Origin: an uncultured archaeon
GTDB taxonomy: Archaea; Thermoplasmatota; Thermoplasmata; Thermoplasmatales; Thermoplasmataceae
NCBI GenBank assembly: GCA_000965745.1
Contig: CP009479.1
Span: forward strand, 1,188,457 to 1,252,456
Length of the DNA: 64,000 bases
Direction: 5' to 3'
The notes beneath the pieces were generated by a model, which did no database searches, was not told where the DNA came from, and was given only the letters and a program-made list of their open reading frames with translations. Below, one piece after another: positions 8,654 through 17,152 of this stretch (positions are counted from its first letter, which is position 1; every line of letters begins with the position of its first letter). A program made the translations under genes and the position numbers.

Positions 8654-9481
8654 GTGAGCGAGATCAGAACCATTGAAGATATAAAATTCGTAAAATCAGT
8701 AGAACTTGTACCCAGGAAGGAGGGAGGGGTCGAAGACATCCTGGAGGCCGTGGATATCCTGGGCTCCTCAGCCAATTTCCTCACTTCCCCGGAGAACCCC
8801 ATGGGAAAGCCCGGCATCGATCCTGTAATGTCGCTATATCTCGCATCCAGGAACAGTAATTTTATCGTGATGCCACATATTACTCCTAGGGATAAAAACT
8901 CATTATTCGTTTACTCCCAGGTGCTTACTGCACTGAAATTCGGCATAAACCACTTTTTCATTATAGGCGGAGATCCGATAGACCAGACTATAGGCGCAAA
9001 GGAAGTGCGGGAGATGGATGTAATGGGAATGATATCCGCTATTTCCGGAGAAGACGGGTACGTCAAGAGGCAGAATGGATATGGCAATTCGATCAGGCTT
9101 GGCGCTGCGCTTAACCCTTACAGGGAACAGGAACCTGAGATAGCTGGAAAGAAGCTGGAAGCAGGGTCCAACTTCTTCATTTCACAGATTCTATACGAGA
9201 GTCAATGGTTGAAGAAAGACTGGGTCAAGGAAAGGAAATTTAAAGTGGTAGCAGGCTTTTTCCCGTTGCGCAAGAAATCACAGCTGAAGTTCGTGAAAAA
9301 AATGCATGTCCCGGTTTCTGAAGAAGTTGAGAACAGGATAGAAAATTCTGACAACGTCGCGGAAACCTCAAGAAAATTAATATTGGATACAATTGACGAC
9401 CTCAAGGGCTACATCGACGGAGTCCACATCATGCCCATAGGCCACAATGAGATAGCCAGGGACATACTGGAGAGTGTATAG
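8654..9481 (+). CDS. Methylenetetrahydrofolate reductase-like protein
   Basis: TIM-barrel protein of 275 residues related to MetF-type methylene-tetrahydrofolate (or tetrahydropterin) reductases. The recognisable part is PHITPRDKNSLFVYSQ, then FGINHFFIIGGDPI, the strand-loop pair that holds flavin in the family, and a later RLGAALNPYREQ. The start is GTG at 8654 with a TATA-like T-rich element about 26 bases upstream, a leaderless arrangement. Its stop directly abuts the next ATG. Being first in an operon with both halves of a MetE-like methionine synthase, it probably supplies the methyl donor. Whether the carrier is folate or another pterin cannot be seen. Confidence 0.75.
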   Translation: MSEIRTIEDIKFVKSVELVPRKEGGVEDILEAVDILGSSANFLTSPENPMGKPGIDPVMSLYLASRNSNFIVMPHITPRDKNSLFVYSQVLTALKFGINHFFIIGGDPIDQTIGAKEVREMDVMGMISAISGEDGYVKRQNGYGNSIRLGAALNPYREQEPEIAGKKLEAGSNFFISQILYESQWLKKDWVKERKFKVVAGFFPLRKKSQLKFVKKMHVPVSEEVENRIENSDNVAETSRKLILDTIDDLKGYIDGVHIMPIGHNEIARDILESV

Positions 9482-10396
9482 ATGGCAAAAGTTGAAACAC
9501 ATGTTTACGGCATATACCCAAAAACAGAGAATCTGAGAAAAAATATTAACAGATGGGAACGCGGAAAGATTGAGACAGGAGAAATATATGAGGCATTGCG
9601 ACAGGAGAAAGAACAGTATTTTACTCTCCTCGACGAGAATAAAATCGCCACTTTCACCGATCCGCTTTTCAACTGGTATGATGTTCTCAGGCCCATAGTC
9701 CTTCTGTCAGGGGGGTCTCTCGGTCCACTTACAAGATATAAGGAGAACAACACTTTCTACAGGCTTCCTGAGTTTGAGGAGGTGAAAGGCCTTACAATGG
9801 ACCCGACAAAGAATGCTGAGGTTGAATCAAACCCCCCGTTTCCCCTTTACCAGAACGCTGGGTCAAACGGCTTCAGTGCATTTTTACCCTCACCGGTGAC
9901 CATATACAGGATGTCGCAGGTATCCGAGAAAATCGGAAAAAGTGACTTCATAAACAAAATCACGGACAACTATCTTGAAATCTGCAGGAAGTTCGGAGTA
10001 AAGAGAACCACCATTTTTGAGTCATTTGAATACGGCAACGAGGACATATCTTTCTTGGACAGGCTTTCCAAGGAACTTGATGTTTACCTGATCACAGAGG
10101 GAAAGCTGAACGAGGCGACCTTCAAGAACCTTGGTGAAAAGCTATACTCGGTCGTGGTCTCAAAGGAGGGCGATATCTCCCTGGCAGCCAAGTATTCAAA
10201 GGTTCCGGGCGTGAAACTGCTTGATGCCCACAACACCAAGCTTGAAAGAGTGGATTCACTCAAAAAGAAGGTTGAAGAACTGTCCGGCGGAATCAATGCG
10301 GAAAGCATTGTCGTCACGAATTCAGACTATTATGATTTCCTTCCCCGCAGCATCGCAGACAGGAAGGTAGAAATTCTCTCTCAGGTAGGTGAGTAA
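9482..10396 (+). CDS. MetE N-terminal-domain-like protein
   Basis: Protein of 304 residues that resembles the N-terminal barrel of cobalamin-independent methionine synthase, here a separate gene. It begins ETHVYGIYPKTENLRK and contains a FTDPLFNWYDVLRP segment and a FLPSPVTIYRMSQ segment that are typical of the domain. The N-terminal barrel lacks the catalytic zinc site and is thought to help bind the substrates. The gene starts right after the stop of the reductase-like gene and overlaps or touches the C-terminal-domain gene, so the three are one operon. Confidence 0.75.
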   Translation: MAKVETHVYGIYPKTENLRKNINRWERGKIETGEIYEALRQEKEQYFTLLDENKIATFTDPLFNWYDVLRPIVLLSGGSLGPLTRYKENNTFYRLPEFEEVKGLTMDPTKNAEVESNPPFPLYQNAGSNGFSAFLPSPVTIYRMSQVSEKIGKSDFINKITDNYLEICRKFGVKRTTIFESFEYGNEDISFLDRLSKELDVYLITEGKLNEATFKNLGEKLYSVVVSKEGDISLAAKYSKVPGVKLLDAHNTKLERVDSLKKKVEELSGGINAESIVVTNSDYYDFLPRSIADRKVEILSQVGE

Positions 10397-10397
10397 A

Positions 10398-11438
10398 TTG
10401 ACGAACATCAAATTCATTACACAGGAAATAGGAAGTTACAGGAAGCCAGATTATCTCAGCAAGAAATTCCACACTCTAAAGGGAACGCCTGAGTTCAGGG
10501 AAAAAGCTGAGAAAGCAACTCTTGAGACACTTAAGCTATTTGACGAAGCTGGTCTGCAGAACATCGGCGTTGGCGGAGAAATGTTCAGGTGGGAAATGTA
10601 TGAACATCTCGCGGACAACATATCGGGGATCGAATTCTATGGAAAAGTGAGATCATTCGACAACAGGTACTACAACAAAGGTAGCATAGTCAAGGAAATA
10701 ACCAGGAAGAACCCGGTACATCTGGACGAGCTGGAGTTTGTGCTCAACAACACGGAGAAAGCCATAAAGGTACCGATCACGGGACCTTATACGATGATGG
10801 ACTGGTCATTCAACGAGCACTACAGGGACAGAAGGGAACTTGCAAACGCTTTTGCTGACATAATCAGAGAAGAGATAAGGGACCTGAAAAAGCTCTGGGA
10901 TACAAGAAGGAGTGGACAGCTCCTGGAGATCCAGATAGATGAACCTGCGGCGACAACTCACCCTGACGAGATGGATATTGTTGTTGAGTCAGTCAACAGG
11001 TCATTCGAGGGAATAACCGGAGCCGAATTCAGCGTTCATGTATGCTACAGCAAGGACTACCGGATGCTTTACAACGTAATGCCAGACCTGAAGGTCGATG
11101 GTCTTAACCTCGAGTATGCGAACAGGGATACCTTCAAGCTTGGGGTCGAGGATGAAGCAAGGCCAGGATATGACGATCTTGCTGATTTTGCGGACATCAA
11201 TGATCAACTTTCAAGAAGGAAGTTCCTTGGCCTTGGCGTCACAGATGTCCATCAGGACACCATTGAATCCGTCCAGCTCATAAAAGACAGGATAGGTTAT
11301 GCGATGGCATTCATCGAGAACCCGACAAACATCAGGCTCAACCCTGACTGCGGGCTCAGGACAAGGTCAAGGGAAGTGGCATTCCAGAAATTGAAAAATA
11401 TGGTGGAAGCGAGAGATCTGGTAATGGAAGAATACTAG
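10398..11438 (+). CDS. Methionine synthase, MetE C-terminal catalytic domain
   Basis: Zinc-dependent methyltransferase that forms methionine from homocysteine, about 346 residues. Counted from an in-frame GTG at 10389, the zinc ligands are His217 and Cys219 (SVHVCYS), Glu242 (LNLEYANR) and Cys321 (NPDCGLRTR). Substrate residues around DEPA (about 184-187) are present. Two starts are possible: the GTG at 10389 inside the preceding gene, or TTG at 10398. I prefer TTG because AGGTGAG lies four bases before it, the same spacing as at nuoC. The stop overlaps the stop of the convergent protease gene. Confidence 0.85.
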   Translation: MTNIKFITQEIGSYRKPDYLSKKFHTLKGTPEFREKAEKATLETLKLFDEAGLQNIGVGGEMFRWEMYEHLADNISGIEFYGKVRSFDNRYYNKGSIVKEITRKNPVHLDELEFVLNNTEKAIKVPITGPYTMMDWSFNEHYRDRRELANAFADIIREEIRDLKKLWDTRRSGQLLEIQIDEPAATTHPDEMDIVVESVNRSFEGITGAEFSVHVCYSKDYRMLYNVMPDLKVDGLNLEYANRDTFKLGVEDEARPGYDDLADFADINDQLSRRKFLGLGVTDVHQDTIESVQLIKDRIGYAMAFIENPTNIRLNPDCGLRTRSREVAFQKLKNMVEARDLVMEEY

Positions 11439-14400
11439 AATTTTATCTCCCTTTTTTTACGCATTCTTCCAAGATATCTTGTTGCCATTACAGCGTAAAC
11501 AATGATTCCGATCACGATCGCAGCATTTGCCAGAAGCACGAATGGATTGGAATATCCCAGCGACACCACATGGCTGCCGTATATCTCCCCGTCTGTAAGG
11601 AACACCGAGACAGTGATGTAATAGTTCTTGCCGGGTATGATTCCGGTAATGAAAGCAAAGGTAGTGTTCTGGTTCCCCACAGTGACAGTACGGTACTGGG
11701 TCATTGCGTGGCTGGTCGAGATATAAATCTGATAAGCGCCGAACTGTGGCCCTGTGTATTTGCTCCATGATACATACCCGAAGTAGAAAAGGAGGGGAAA
11801 GGCTCTTCCTATTTTCATGCTCGGGATGTTGGTGATGTTGGTCTGTTTGGGGTAGAGCTCCACACTGAGGCTTGAAGTCTGAGTACTCGTGATGTTCAGG
11901 TTGAGATATTTTGGCTTGTAAAGGGTCTGGTTAAATGAGATGTTATAATTTCCCGGGTTCAGGAACATTATGAAGTATCCGCTGTTGTTCGTGTAAGTGT
12001 GCTGCGAATCCTTCGTGGCCACATTGACACCGACTATTGGAAAACTGTATAGGCCGTCTGTAACGTTGCCGTTGATTACCGCCATGCTTGAAACATTCAG
12101 GGGAATAAGCGTCTCCTGCCTGGTGTAATTATTCCCCGGGATCACGTCAATTTTGTAGCTTATTGGCTGGTATCCTGGAGAACTTATGGCAACATTGGTT
12201 GACTGGGGAGTTATTGAAAGGGTGTGCATTCCCATTATTCCTGTGGTGTTCTGCCCGTTGATCTCCACTGATGCGTTTCCCGGGAATGTGAAAACAGATA
12301 CGTTGACGTTCCTCGGGATCAGTGTGGCAGAGTAGTCATGCCCGCCTGTAATATCGCGGGCGTATGGGTTGAAACCTTTTGAATTAATTGTTATATTGTT
12401 TGTGCCGGAGACAACAGGAACAGTGACTTTTCCCTGCGCATTAAAATGGTAGAACCGGTTCACATTTATCGTGTAATCGGGGGTGCTGTAGTAGCCAAGA
12501 CCGCTTGATACGGTGATTGCTGAACTTGCCATCGAGGGTAGGTGTATGAACCTGGTTATCACAAGGCCTGTTCCATACTCCGCAGTTATGTTGTATATGC
12601 CACCCGAGGCAAAGGTGTAACTGTTTCCCGTAATGTACTGTCCGTCGACAAACCACTGTGGAGGGCTGGGCGAAGGGTTGTTGAGAAGTGAGAATGTTCC
12701 CACGGGTTTTGCCGAGTATGTCAGGTTATAGAGTACCTCCGTTATAGAACCCACATATGTTCCCAGGACCTTGTCAGAAGGTTTGCTGTTGTACAGTACA
12801 GAGTAGTTGGAAGCTGATGAGCTTTCGATCTGAATCGTGCTGTATTCATGATACCCCGTAGAAGAGTAGTGTGTTTCATAAACCTCCGCCGGTGTCAAAT
12901 TCGTGTTGTTCTTGTGAATTGTAACTCCGGTGAAAGTCGCATAGGGAATTCTGGTCATATTGGTGCCTGAAGCTATCTGCTCAGCCCCGAATGACATCCT
13001 CGACCGGCCGGCATTTTCAAGAAACAGGTTCAGGTTTGTCTTATGGCCATTCTCTGTGAAGTTGAGATACTGGCCGCTGGCACTAAGGTTGAGGTTGAAG
13101 CTGTGTGTCGATGATGTAAAGGAACCCAGCGGAGTGAATGACTTGAATACCTCCCCACCCTGGGATATCATGTACCCTTCAGATATTGTGGAGTTGTTGA
13201 CCTCGATCCCGAACTTTGCAAAATTGCCGCTGTTGTAATAGGAGCTGAGGTAATAGAAACTCGTGCCGTTGTAGGTTTCATTTGACGGGTAACCGCCTAT
13301 GCTGAGTGAAGCAGAGATTCCGGACGAATCATACCCGGTTCCGTTGATCAGTGCAATAGCACCGTATGGTGACAGTATTTTCTGCGTAGCGTTGATCAGG
13401 TCACCTACCTTCGGGGTTCCCAGTCCTGTTACCGGATCCCAGCCGGTGGTGGCATTGTAGTACCCGTTGTTTCCAGCGGTGATATCCTGAAAACTTGTCT
13501 TGTACATTGGCGTGTTGGAGATCTGGTATAGAAGTGGGTTTACGAAACCAAGTGATCTGTGCGACACCTGATCAATGAGGCTGATTACATCAGCCCACAT
13601 CGGTGAGGATATGCTGGTCCCTCCGATCTTGTATGGTTTTGCCTCGGAAATGACAAGCATCCCTGTATTCTTGTTCGCGTTCATGGAGACATCAGGAGTG
13701 CCCCTGTAAGCAGAGCCGAAACCCGGGGCAACCTGCCACCATGGCCTGGAAAAGTAACTGCTGTACCCCCCTCCACTTCCGTACGTGCTTCCATCAAGTA
13801 TTCCTCCCCATGCACTCTGTTCAAAATGGTTATTGACCGGATAGAGTGAAGTTCCACCTATGGCAAGCACATACGGGTCTGATGACGGGAAATTGACAGT
13901 AAGTGTCTTCTGCTGATCGTAAGCACCGTAGTCTCCAGTTGCAGCCAGCACTGAAATTCCACTGTCTGCAGCATACTTGTAAACCTGTGAGAACGTGTTA
14001 AGTCCCTGGGTACCAAGCTGGGATTCCGGGAGGCCCCAGCTCAATGATATGATGTTTGCAAGGCGGTGGGAAATTACATAACTCACGGCATTGTCCAGCG
14101 TACTGACATTGGCGTTCTGGGCTATTACCAGAACTATCCTTGCACCCGGTGCAAGTGCATGAGCCCATTCAACATCAGTTGCAGTCTCAATGGACCAGCT
14201 GTTGTTATACCCTGCCGGATGGTAATTGTTCGGGTAAACAACAGTGAGGTTGGTGGGCGGGAGGCCCGTGAGGTTGTCAAAGGCATTCACGTCGTATTTT
14301 ATCAGGGGATCGCCGTAAGCATCAACTAGCGCTATGGTGGTCCCTTTGCCGGTGATATTGTGCTGCAGGGGATATGTGAAGTTGTAAGCCCTGCGTATAT

Positions 14401-14833
14401 CGCTTGGGAGATACTCGTTCGCTGTCTGCTGCAGGGGGGATGCGTTTGAAACCTGGTATAGCGCCGGGAATGCTACTGCACTCCCGTTGTTCACATAATA
14501 CTGTATGCCAAAGTCCTGTTTAAGAATATTAAGTTCTCCAGTGATCTGGGAGCTGGCGGCGGCAGGCATGTTAAATGAAGAGAGAAGACCGTACGATTGG
14601 ATTCCGATTCCCCTGTAGGAAAGGAAATCTGCGAGTATGTTTCCGGCCACTGCATTTCCGGGAGGTACAAAAACAGAAACCTCAGTGGTGTTTCCTGTGA
14701 AGTGATTTTGTGTCTCAAAATTAGTTACAGCAAATACTGGAACATTAACTGACGGGTGGAGGACAGGTTGCAGCTGCAATACGACAAGAGCTAACAGAAT
14801 CAGTGCAGCAAGCCCCCTTTTTTTACTGATCAC
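11435..14833 (-). CDS. Secreted S53 (sedolisin) protease with C-terminal membrane anchor
   Basis: Acid serine-carboxyl peptidase of 1132 residues, probably secreted and held at the cell surface. Residues 5-27 are a signal peptide or anchor. A pro-region (about 45-140) precedes the S53 domain (about 145-490). Catalytic residues: Glu216 and Asp220 (IETATDVEWAHALAPGA), oxyanion Asp301 (ATGDYGA), and Ser407 (GGTSISSP). The calcium site FQDITAGNNG to WDPVTGLG closes the domain. A lectin-like beta region, PEGA-like repeats (about 830-900) and a carboxypeptidase-regulatory-like fold follow. A transmembrane helix near residues 1100-1122 ends in a basic tail. The start is GTG, divergent from priS. The stop codon overlaps that of the methionine synthase gene. 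Confidence 0.9.
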   Translation of the reverse strand: MISKKRGLAALILLALVVLQLQPVLHPSVNVPVFAVTNFETQNHFTGNTTEVSVFVPPGNAVAGNILADFLSYRGIGIQSYGLLSSFNMPAAASSQITGELNILKQDFGIQYYVNNGSAVAFPALYQVSNASPLQQTANEYLPSDIRRAYNFTYPLQHNITGKGTTIALVDAYGDPLIKYDVNAFDNLTGLPPTNLTVVYPNNYHPAGYNNSWSIETATDVEWAHALAPGARIVLVIAQNANVSTLDNAVSYVISHRLANIISLSWGLPESQLGTQGLNTFSQVYKYAADSGISVLAATGDYGAYDQQKTLTVNFPSSDPYVLAIGGTSLYPVNNHFEQSAWGGILDGSTYGSGGGYSSYFSRPWWQVAPGFGSAYRGTPDVSMNANKNTGMLVISEAKPYKIGGTSISSPMWADVISLIDQVSHRSLGFVNPLLYQISNTPMYKTSFQDITAGNNGYYNATTGWDPVTGLGTPKVGDLINATQKILSPYGAIALINGTGYDSSGISASLSIGGYPSNETYNGTSFYYLSSYYNSGNFAKFGIEVNNSTISEGYMISQGGEVFKSFTPLGSFTSSTHSFNLNLSASGQYLNFTENGHKTNLNLFLENAGRSRMSFGAEQIASGTNMTRIPYATFTGVTIHKNNTNLTPAEVYETHYSSTGYHEYSTIQIESSSASNYSVLYNSKPSDKVLGTYVGSITEVLYNLTYSAKPVGTFSLLNNPSPSPPQWFVDGQYITGNSYTFASGGIYNITAEYGTGLVITRFIHLPSMASSAITVSSGLGYYSTPDYTINVNRFYHFNAQGKVTVPVVSGTNNITINSKGFNPYARDITGGHDYSATLIPRNVNVSVFTFPGNASVEINGQNTTGIMGMHTLSITPQSTNVAISSPGYQPISYKIDVIPGNNYTRQETLIPLNVSSMAVINGNVTDGLYSFPIVGVNVATKDSQHTYTNNSGYFIMFLNPGNYNISFNQTLYKPKYLNLNITSTQTSSLSVELYPKQTNITNIPSMKIGRAFPLLFYFGYVSWSKYTGPQFGAYQIYISTSHAMTQYRTVTVGNQNTTFAFITGIIPGKNYYITVSVFLTDGEIYGSHVVSLGYSNPFVLLANAAIVIGIIVYAVMATRYLGRMRKKREIKF

Positions 14834-14880
14834 GGCACCCCTATCACAAACATAATTAAAATATTATTATATTTAGCTTC

Positions 14881-15927
14881 ATGGGCGAAAGAGAGTCCGA
14901 ATTTAAGCTGAAAAACTATTTCTTCAAGTATTATGACAGCTGGACTCTCAGATCTCCTGAACTTCTCCAGTCAAGAGAGATAGGTTATATTCCTTTCTTC
15001 GGCACAATGACCAGGCACAGGAAGGTTAACAGCACTAAAGAGATGGACAGTTTTGTCAAGTCTGCGGTGCCAAGGCACCTCTACTATTCGTCAGCTTATT
15101 ACAGGAAACCCGATGAAAAGAGAATGCAGGACAAGGAATGGCTTGGCGCTGAGCTTATCTTTGATCTCGATGCCGATCACGTTGAAACTGGCAGGAAGAT
15201 CACCTATGAGCAAACTCTTGCTCTTATTAAAGAGCATACAATAAGGCTGATTGACAAGTTTCTCATAAAAACACTCGGGTTCGATGAATCTGAGATCAAG
15301 GTTTTCTTCTCAGGGGGCAGAGGGTACCATGTACATATACTAAGTGAAAGGGTGTACTCAATGACTTCAGATTCCAGGAGGGAGATCGCCAGTTACATCA
15401 GGGGTGAAGGGGTCACGCTGGATGAATTTCTCAAGACCTACAAGTCAACACCCCTGGACCATGGGGGGTGGGCACAGGAAGTAGCCTGGACAATTCTCTC
15501 TGAAATGGGCCCATCTCCCTCAGGCAACGGTAAAATCTCCGATCAGGTCATGGACCTCAAGTCTGCAGGGGTAAGGAAGCAAAAAGCAGTTGCAAAGGCC
15601 ATAGAGGAGATGAAGTCTGCAAATATGGCCGAGATAGACGAACCTGTAACAACCGATGTCCACCGGCTCATCCGATATCCCGGCAGCCTGCATGGCAAGA
15701 CAGGCTTCGAGGTGAAGGAGGTGGCGCTCGACGATTTGCCAAGCTTCGAGCCTTTGATGGAATGCATACCCGAAATTTTCACAGTGGGCGAAGAGGAAAT
15801 AGAAGTACCTGCACCCTTCAAGATATCACTGCTTGACGAGAAGCACGAGCTTGCCAGGGGAAAAAACACCGTCCCCCTTCATGTGGCGTTGTACTCAGTT
15901 TTGTCGGGGAAAGCACAATTTATATGA
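14881..15927 (+). CDS. priS: DNA primase small (catalytic) subunit
   Basis: Archaeo-eukaryotic primase catalytic subunit, 348 residues, which makes primers at replication forks with PriL. The metal-binding acidic motif is FDLDADH (Asp95, Asp97). The nucleotide-binding motif is FFSGGRGYHVHI (about 142-153). A late VHRLIRYPGSLHGKTG block carries the conserved Arg and His of the active site. The start is ATG at 14881, with ATTATTATATTTAG about 20-28 bases upstream, so the mRNA is likely leaderless. The promoter region of only 47 bases is shared with the divergent protease gene. priL is not in this window. Confidence 0.95.
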   Translation: MGERESEFKLKNYFFKYYDSWTLRSPELLQSREIGYIPFFGTMTRHRKVNSTKEMDSFVKSAVPRHLYYSSAYYRKPDEKRMQDKEWLGAELIFDLDADHVETGRKITYEQTLALIKEHTIRLIDKFLIKTLGFDESEIKVFFSGGRGYHVHILSERVYSMTSDSRREIASYIRGEGVTLDEFLKTYKSTPLDHGGWAQEVAWTILSEMGPSPSGNGKISDQVMDLKSAGVRKQKAVAKAIEEMKSANMAEIDEPVTTDVHRLIRYPGSLHGKTGFEVKEVALDDLPSFEPLMECIPEIFTVGEEEIEVPAPFKISLLDEKHELARGKNTVPLHVALYSVLSGKAQFI

Positions 15928-15936
15928 AATATTGAT

Positions 15937-15951
15937 TGATAGTTACTATCA
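15937..15951. promoter_or_regulatory. Perfect palindrome upstream of rubrerythrin
   Basis: TGATAGT and ACTATCA flank a single T, giving 7-base arms. It directly abuts the TATA-like AAATATTTATT (15953-15963) of the rubrerythrin operon, on the upstream side where an activator or TFB-blocking repressor would bind. The symmetry and position make it a good operator candidate. Confidence 0.55.
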
Positions 15952-15995
15952 GAAATATTTATTACCGGAGTCTCAATCAAGATCCTGGTGAATAA

Positions 15996-16421
15996 ATGGA
16001 GCTTAAAAACAGCAAAACTCTGGAAAACCTCAAAGCCGGATTTGCAGGCGAATCTCAGGCGAACAGGAGATACCTGTACTTCGCCCAGAAGGCTGACGAG
16101 GAGGGAAATCAGGAAATAGCGCAGGTATTCCGTTCAACTGCCGATGGTGAGACGGCTCATGCATTCGGCCATATGAAGTACCTGGCAACTGTGGGTGACC
16201 CTGTAACAGGAGAACCAGTTGGAACCACGGAACAGAACCTCAAATCTGCCATAGCCGGAGAGACCTACGAGTACACCCAGATGTACCCTGGATTTGCCAA
16301 GTCAGCAAGGGAAGAGGGCTTTGACGACATAGCGCACTGGTTTGAAGTTCTGTCAAAGGCAGAAAAGTCCCACGCCAAAAAGTATGAAGACACGCTTGAG
16401 AAACTGCAGCAGTCACAGTAA
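15996..16421 (+). CDS. Rubrerythrin (single-domain, no rubredoxin tail)
   Basis: Di-iron peroxide-reducing protein of 141 residues, like the sulerythrin type that lacks the C-terminal rubredoxin domain. Iron ligands by position: Glu19 (GES), Glu52 and His55 (GETAH), Glu89 and Glu92 (GETYEY), and Glu123 and His126 (KAEKSH). It removes hydrogen peroxide in the cytoplasm with electrons from an unknown donor. GGTGA lies about five bases before the ATG. The DUF3501 gene follows after two bases. A palindrome and TATA element precede it, so oxidative-stress or metal control is likely. Confidence 0.92.
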   Translation: MELKNSKTLENLKAGFAGESQANRRYLYFAQKADEEGNQEIAQVFRSTADGETAHAFGHMKYLATVGDPVTGEPVGTTEQNLKSAIAGETYEYTQMYPGFAKSAREEGFDDIAHWFEVLSKAEKSHAKKYEDTLEKLQQSQ

Positions 16422-16423
16422 AT

Positions 16424-17005
16424 ATGTCACAGAAAATACTAAGGGAAGATATCCTTCCCCCGGACACTTATTCGAAAAACAGGAATGAGGTCAACGCAGA
16501 GGTAATCAAGAAAATCAAGCTCAGGCGTCTAACAACAAAGACCTTCAGTTTCCTTTTTGAAGACAAGGATACGGTTCTTAACCAGATCAATGAGATGGTA
16601 TTCCTTGAGAACATAAAGGATGAAGAGGAGATTGACAGGCTGATTGAAGTGTACAGTGAACAGCTGCCTGGTGACAGTGAACTGAGTGTTTCAATGTTTA
16701 TCGAGTTTGAGGACGAAAACCAGATGGTAAAGGAACTCCCAAGACTGGCTGGCATTGAGCAGTCCGTCTACCTTACATTTGATGGGAATGAACTGAGGGG
16801 AATCCCAGAAGAAGGGCGGTCAACCGAAGTCCTGGAATCAACACTGCAGTACCTGAAGTTCCAGTTTACATCGAGTCTTCTGGAGAAGTTTCTCACTTCA
16901 AAGAACGTGTACATTGAGACAAGGCACAAGACGTACCAGGAGATTGCAAAGATAACGCCTGAGCTTCTTGAACAGCTCAAGGAAGAACTCAGGCAGGATC
17001 ACTAA
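16424..17005 (+). CDS. DUF3501 family protein
   Basis: Protein of 193 residues that matches the DUF3501 pattern: an N-terminal reDILPPDTY, a basic KKIKLRR segment, FSFLFEDKDTVLNQINEM, and a central block on peptide-like acidic residues. In many bacteria a DUF3501 gene lies beside rubrerythrin and an Fe-S oxidoreductase, and here it follows rubrerythrin after two bases. The function is unknown; the pairing suggests a role in peroxide defence or in maturing the di-iron protein. A run of eight T at 17012-17019 just after the stop is a likely terminator. Confidence 0.8.
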   Translation: MSQKILREDILPPDTYSKNRNEVNAEVIKKIKLRRLTTKTFSFLFEDKDTVLNQINEMVFLENIKDEEEIDRLIEVYSEQLPGDSELSVSMFIEFEDENQMVKELPRLAGIEQSVYLTFDGNELRGIPEEGRSTEVLESTLQYLKFQFTSSLLEKFLTSKNVYIETRHKTYQEIAKITPELLEQLKEELRQDH

Positions 17006-17152
17006 CCAATATTTTTTTTACCGAACTGATAGAATTCCACAGGACTCCTGATGTTATCCGAGCGGCAGCATCACCATATGCTATGCTGTAACATTACCGG
17101 TGACTCTAAAGAAAACATAATAAAGTGAAGCCCCATCTAAACTTGATTACAT

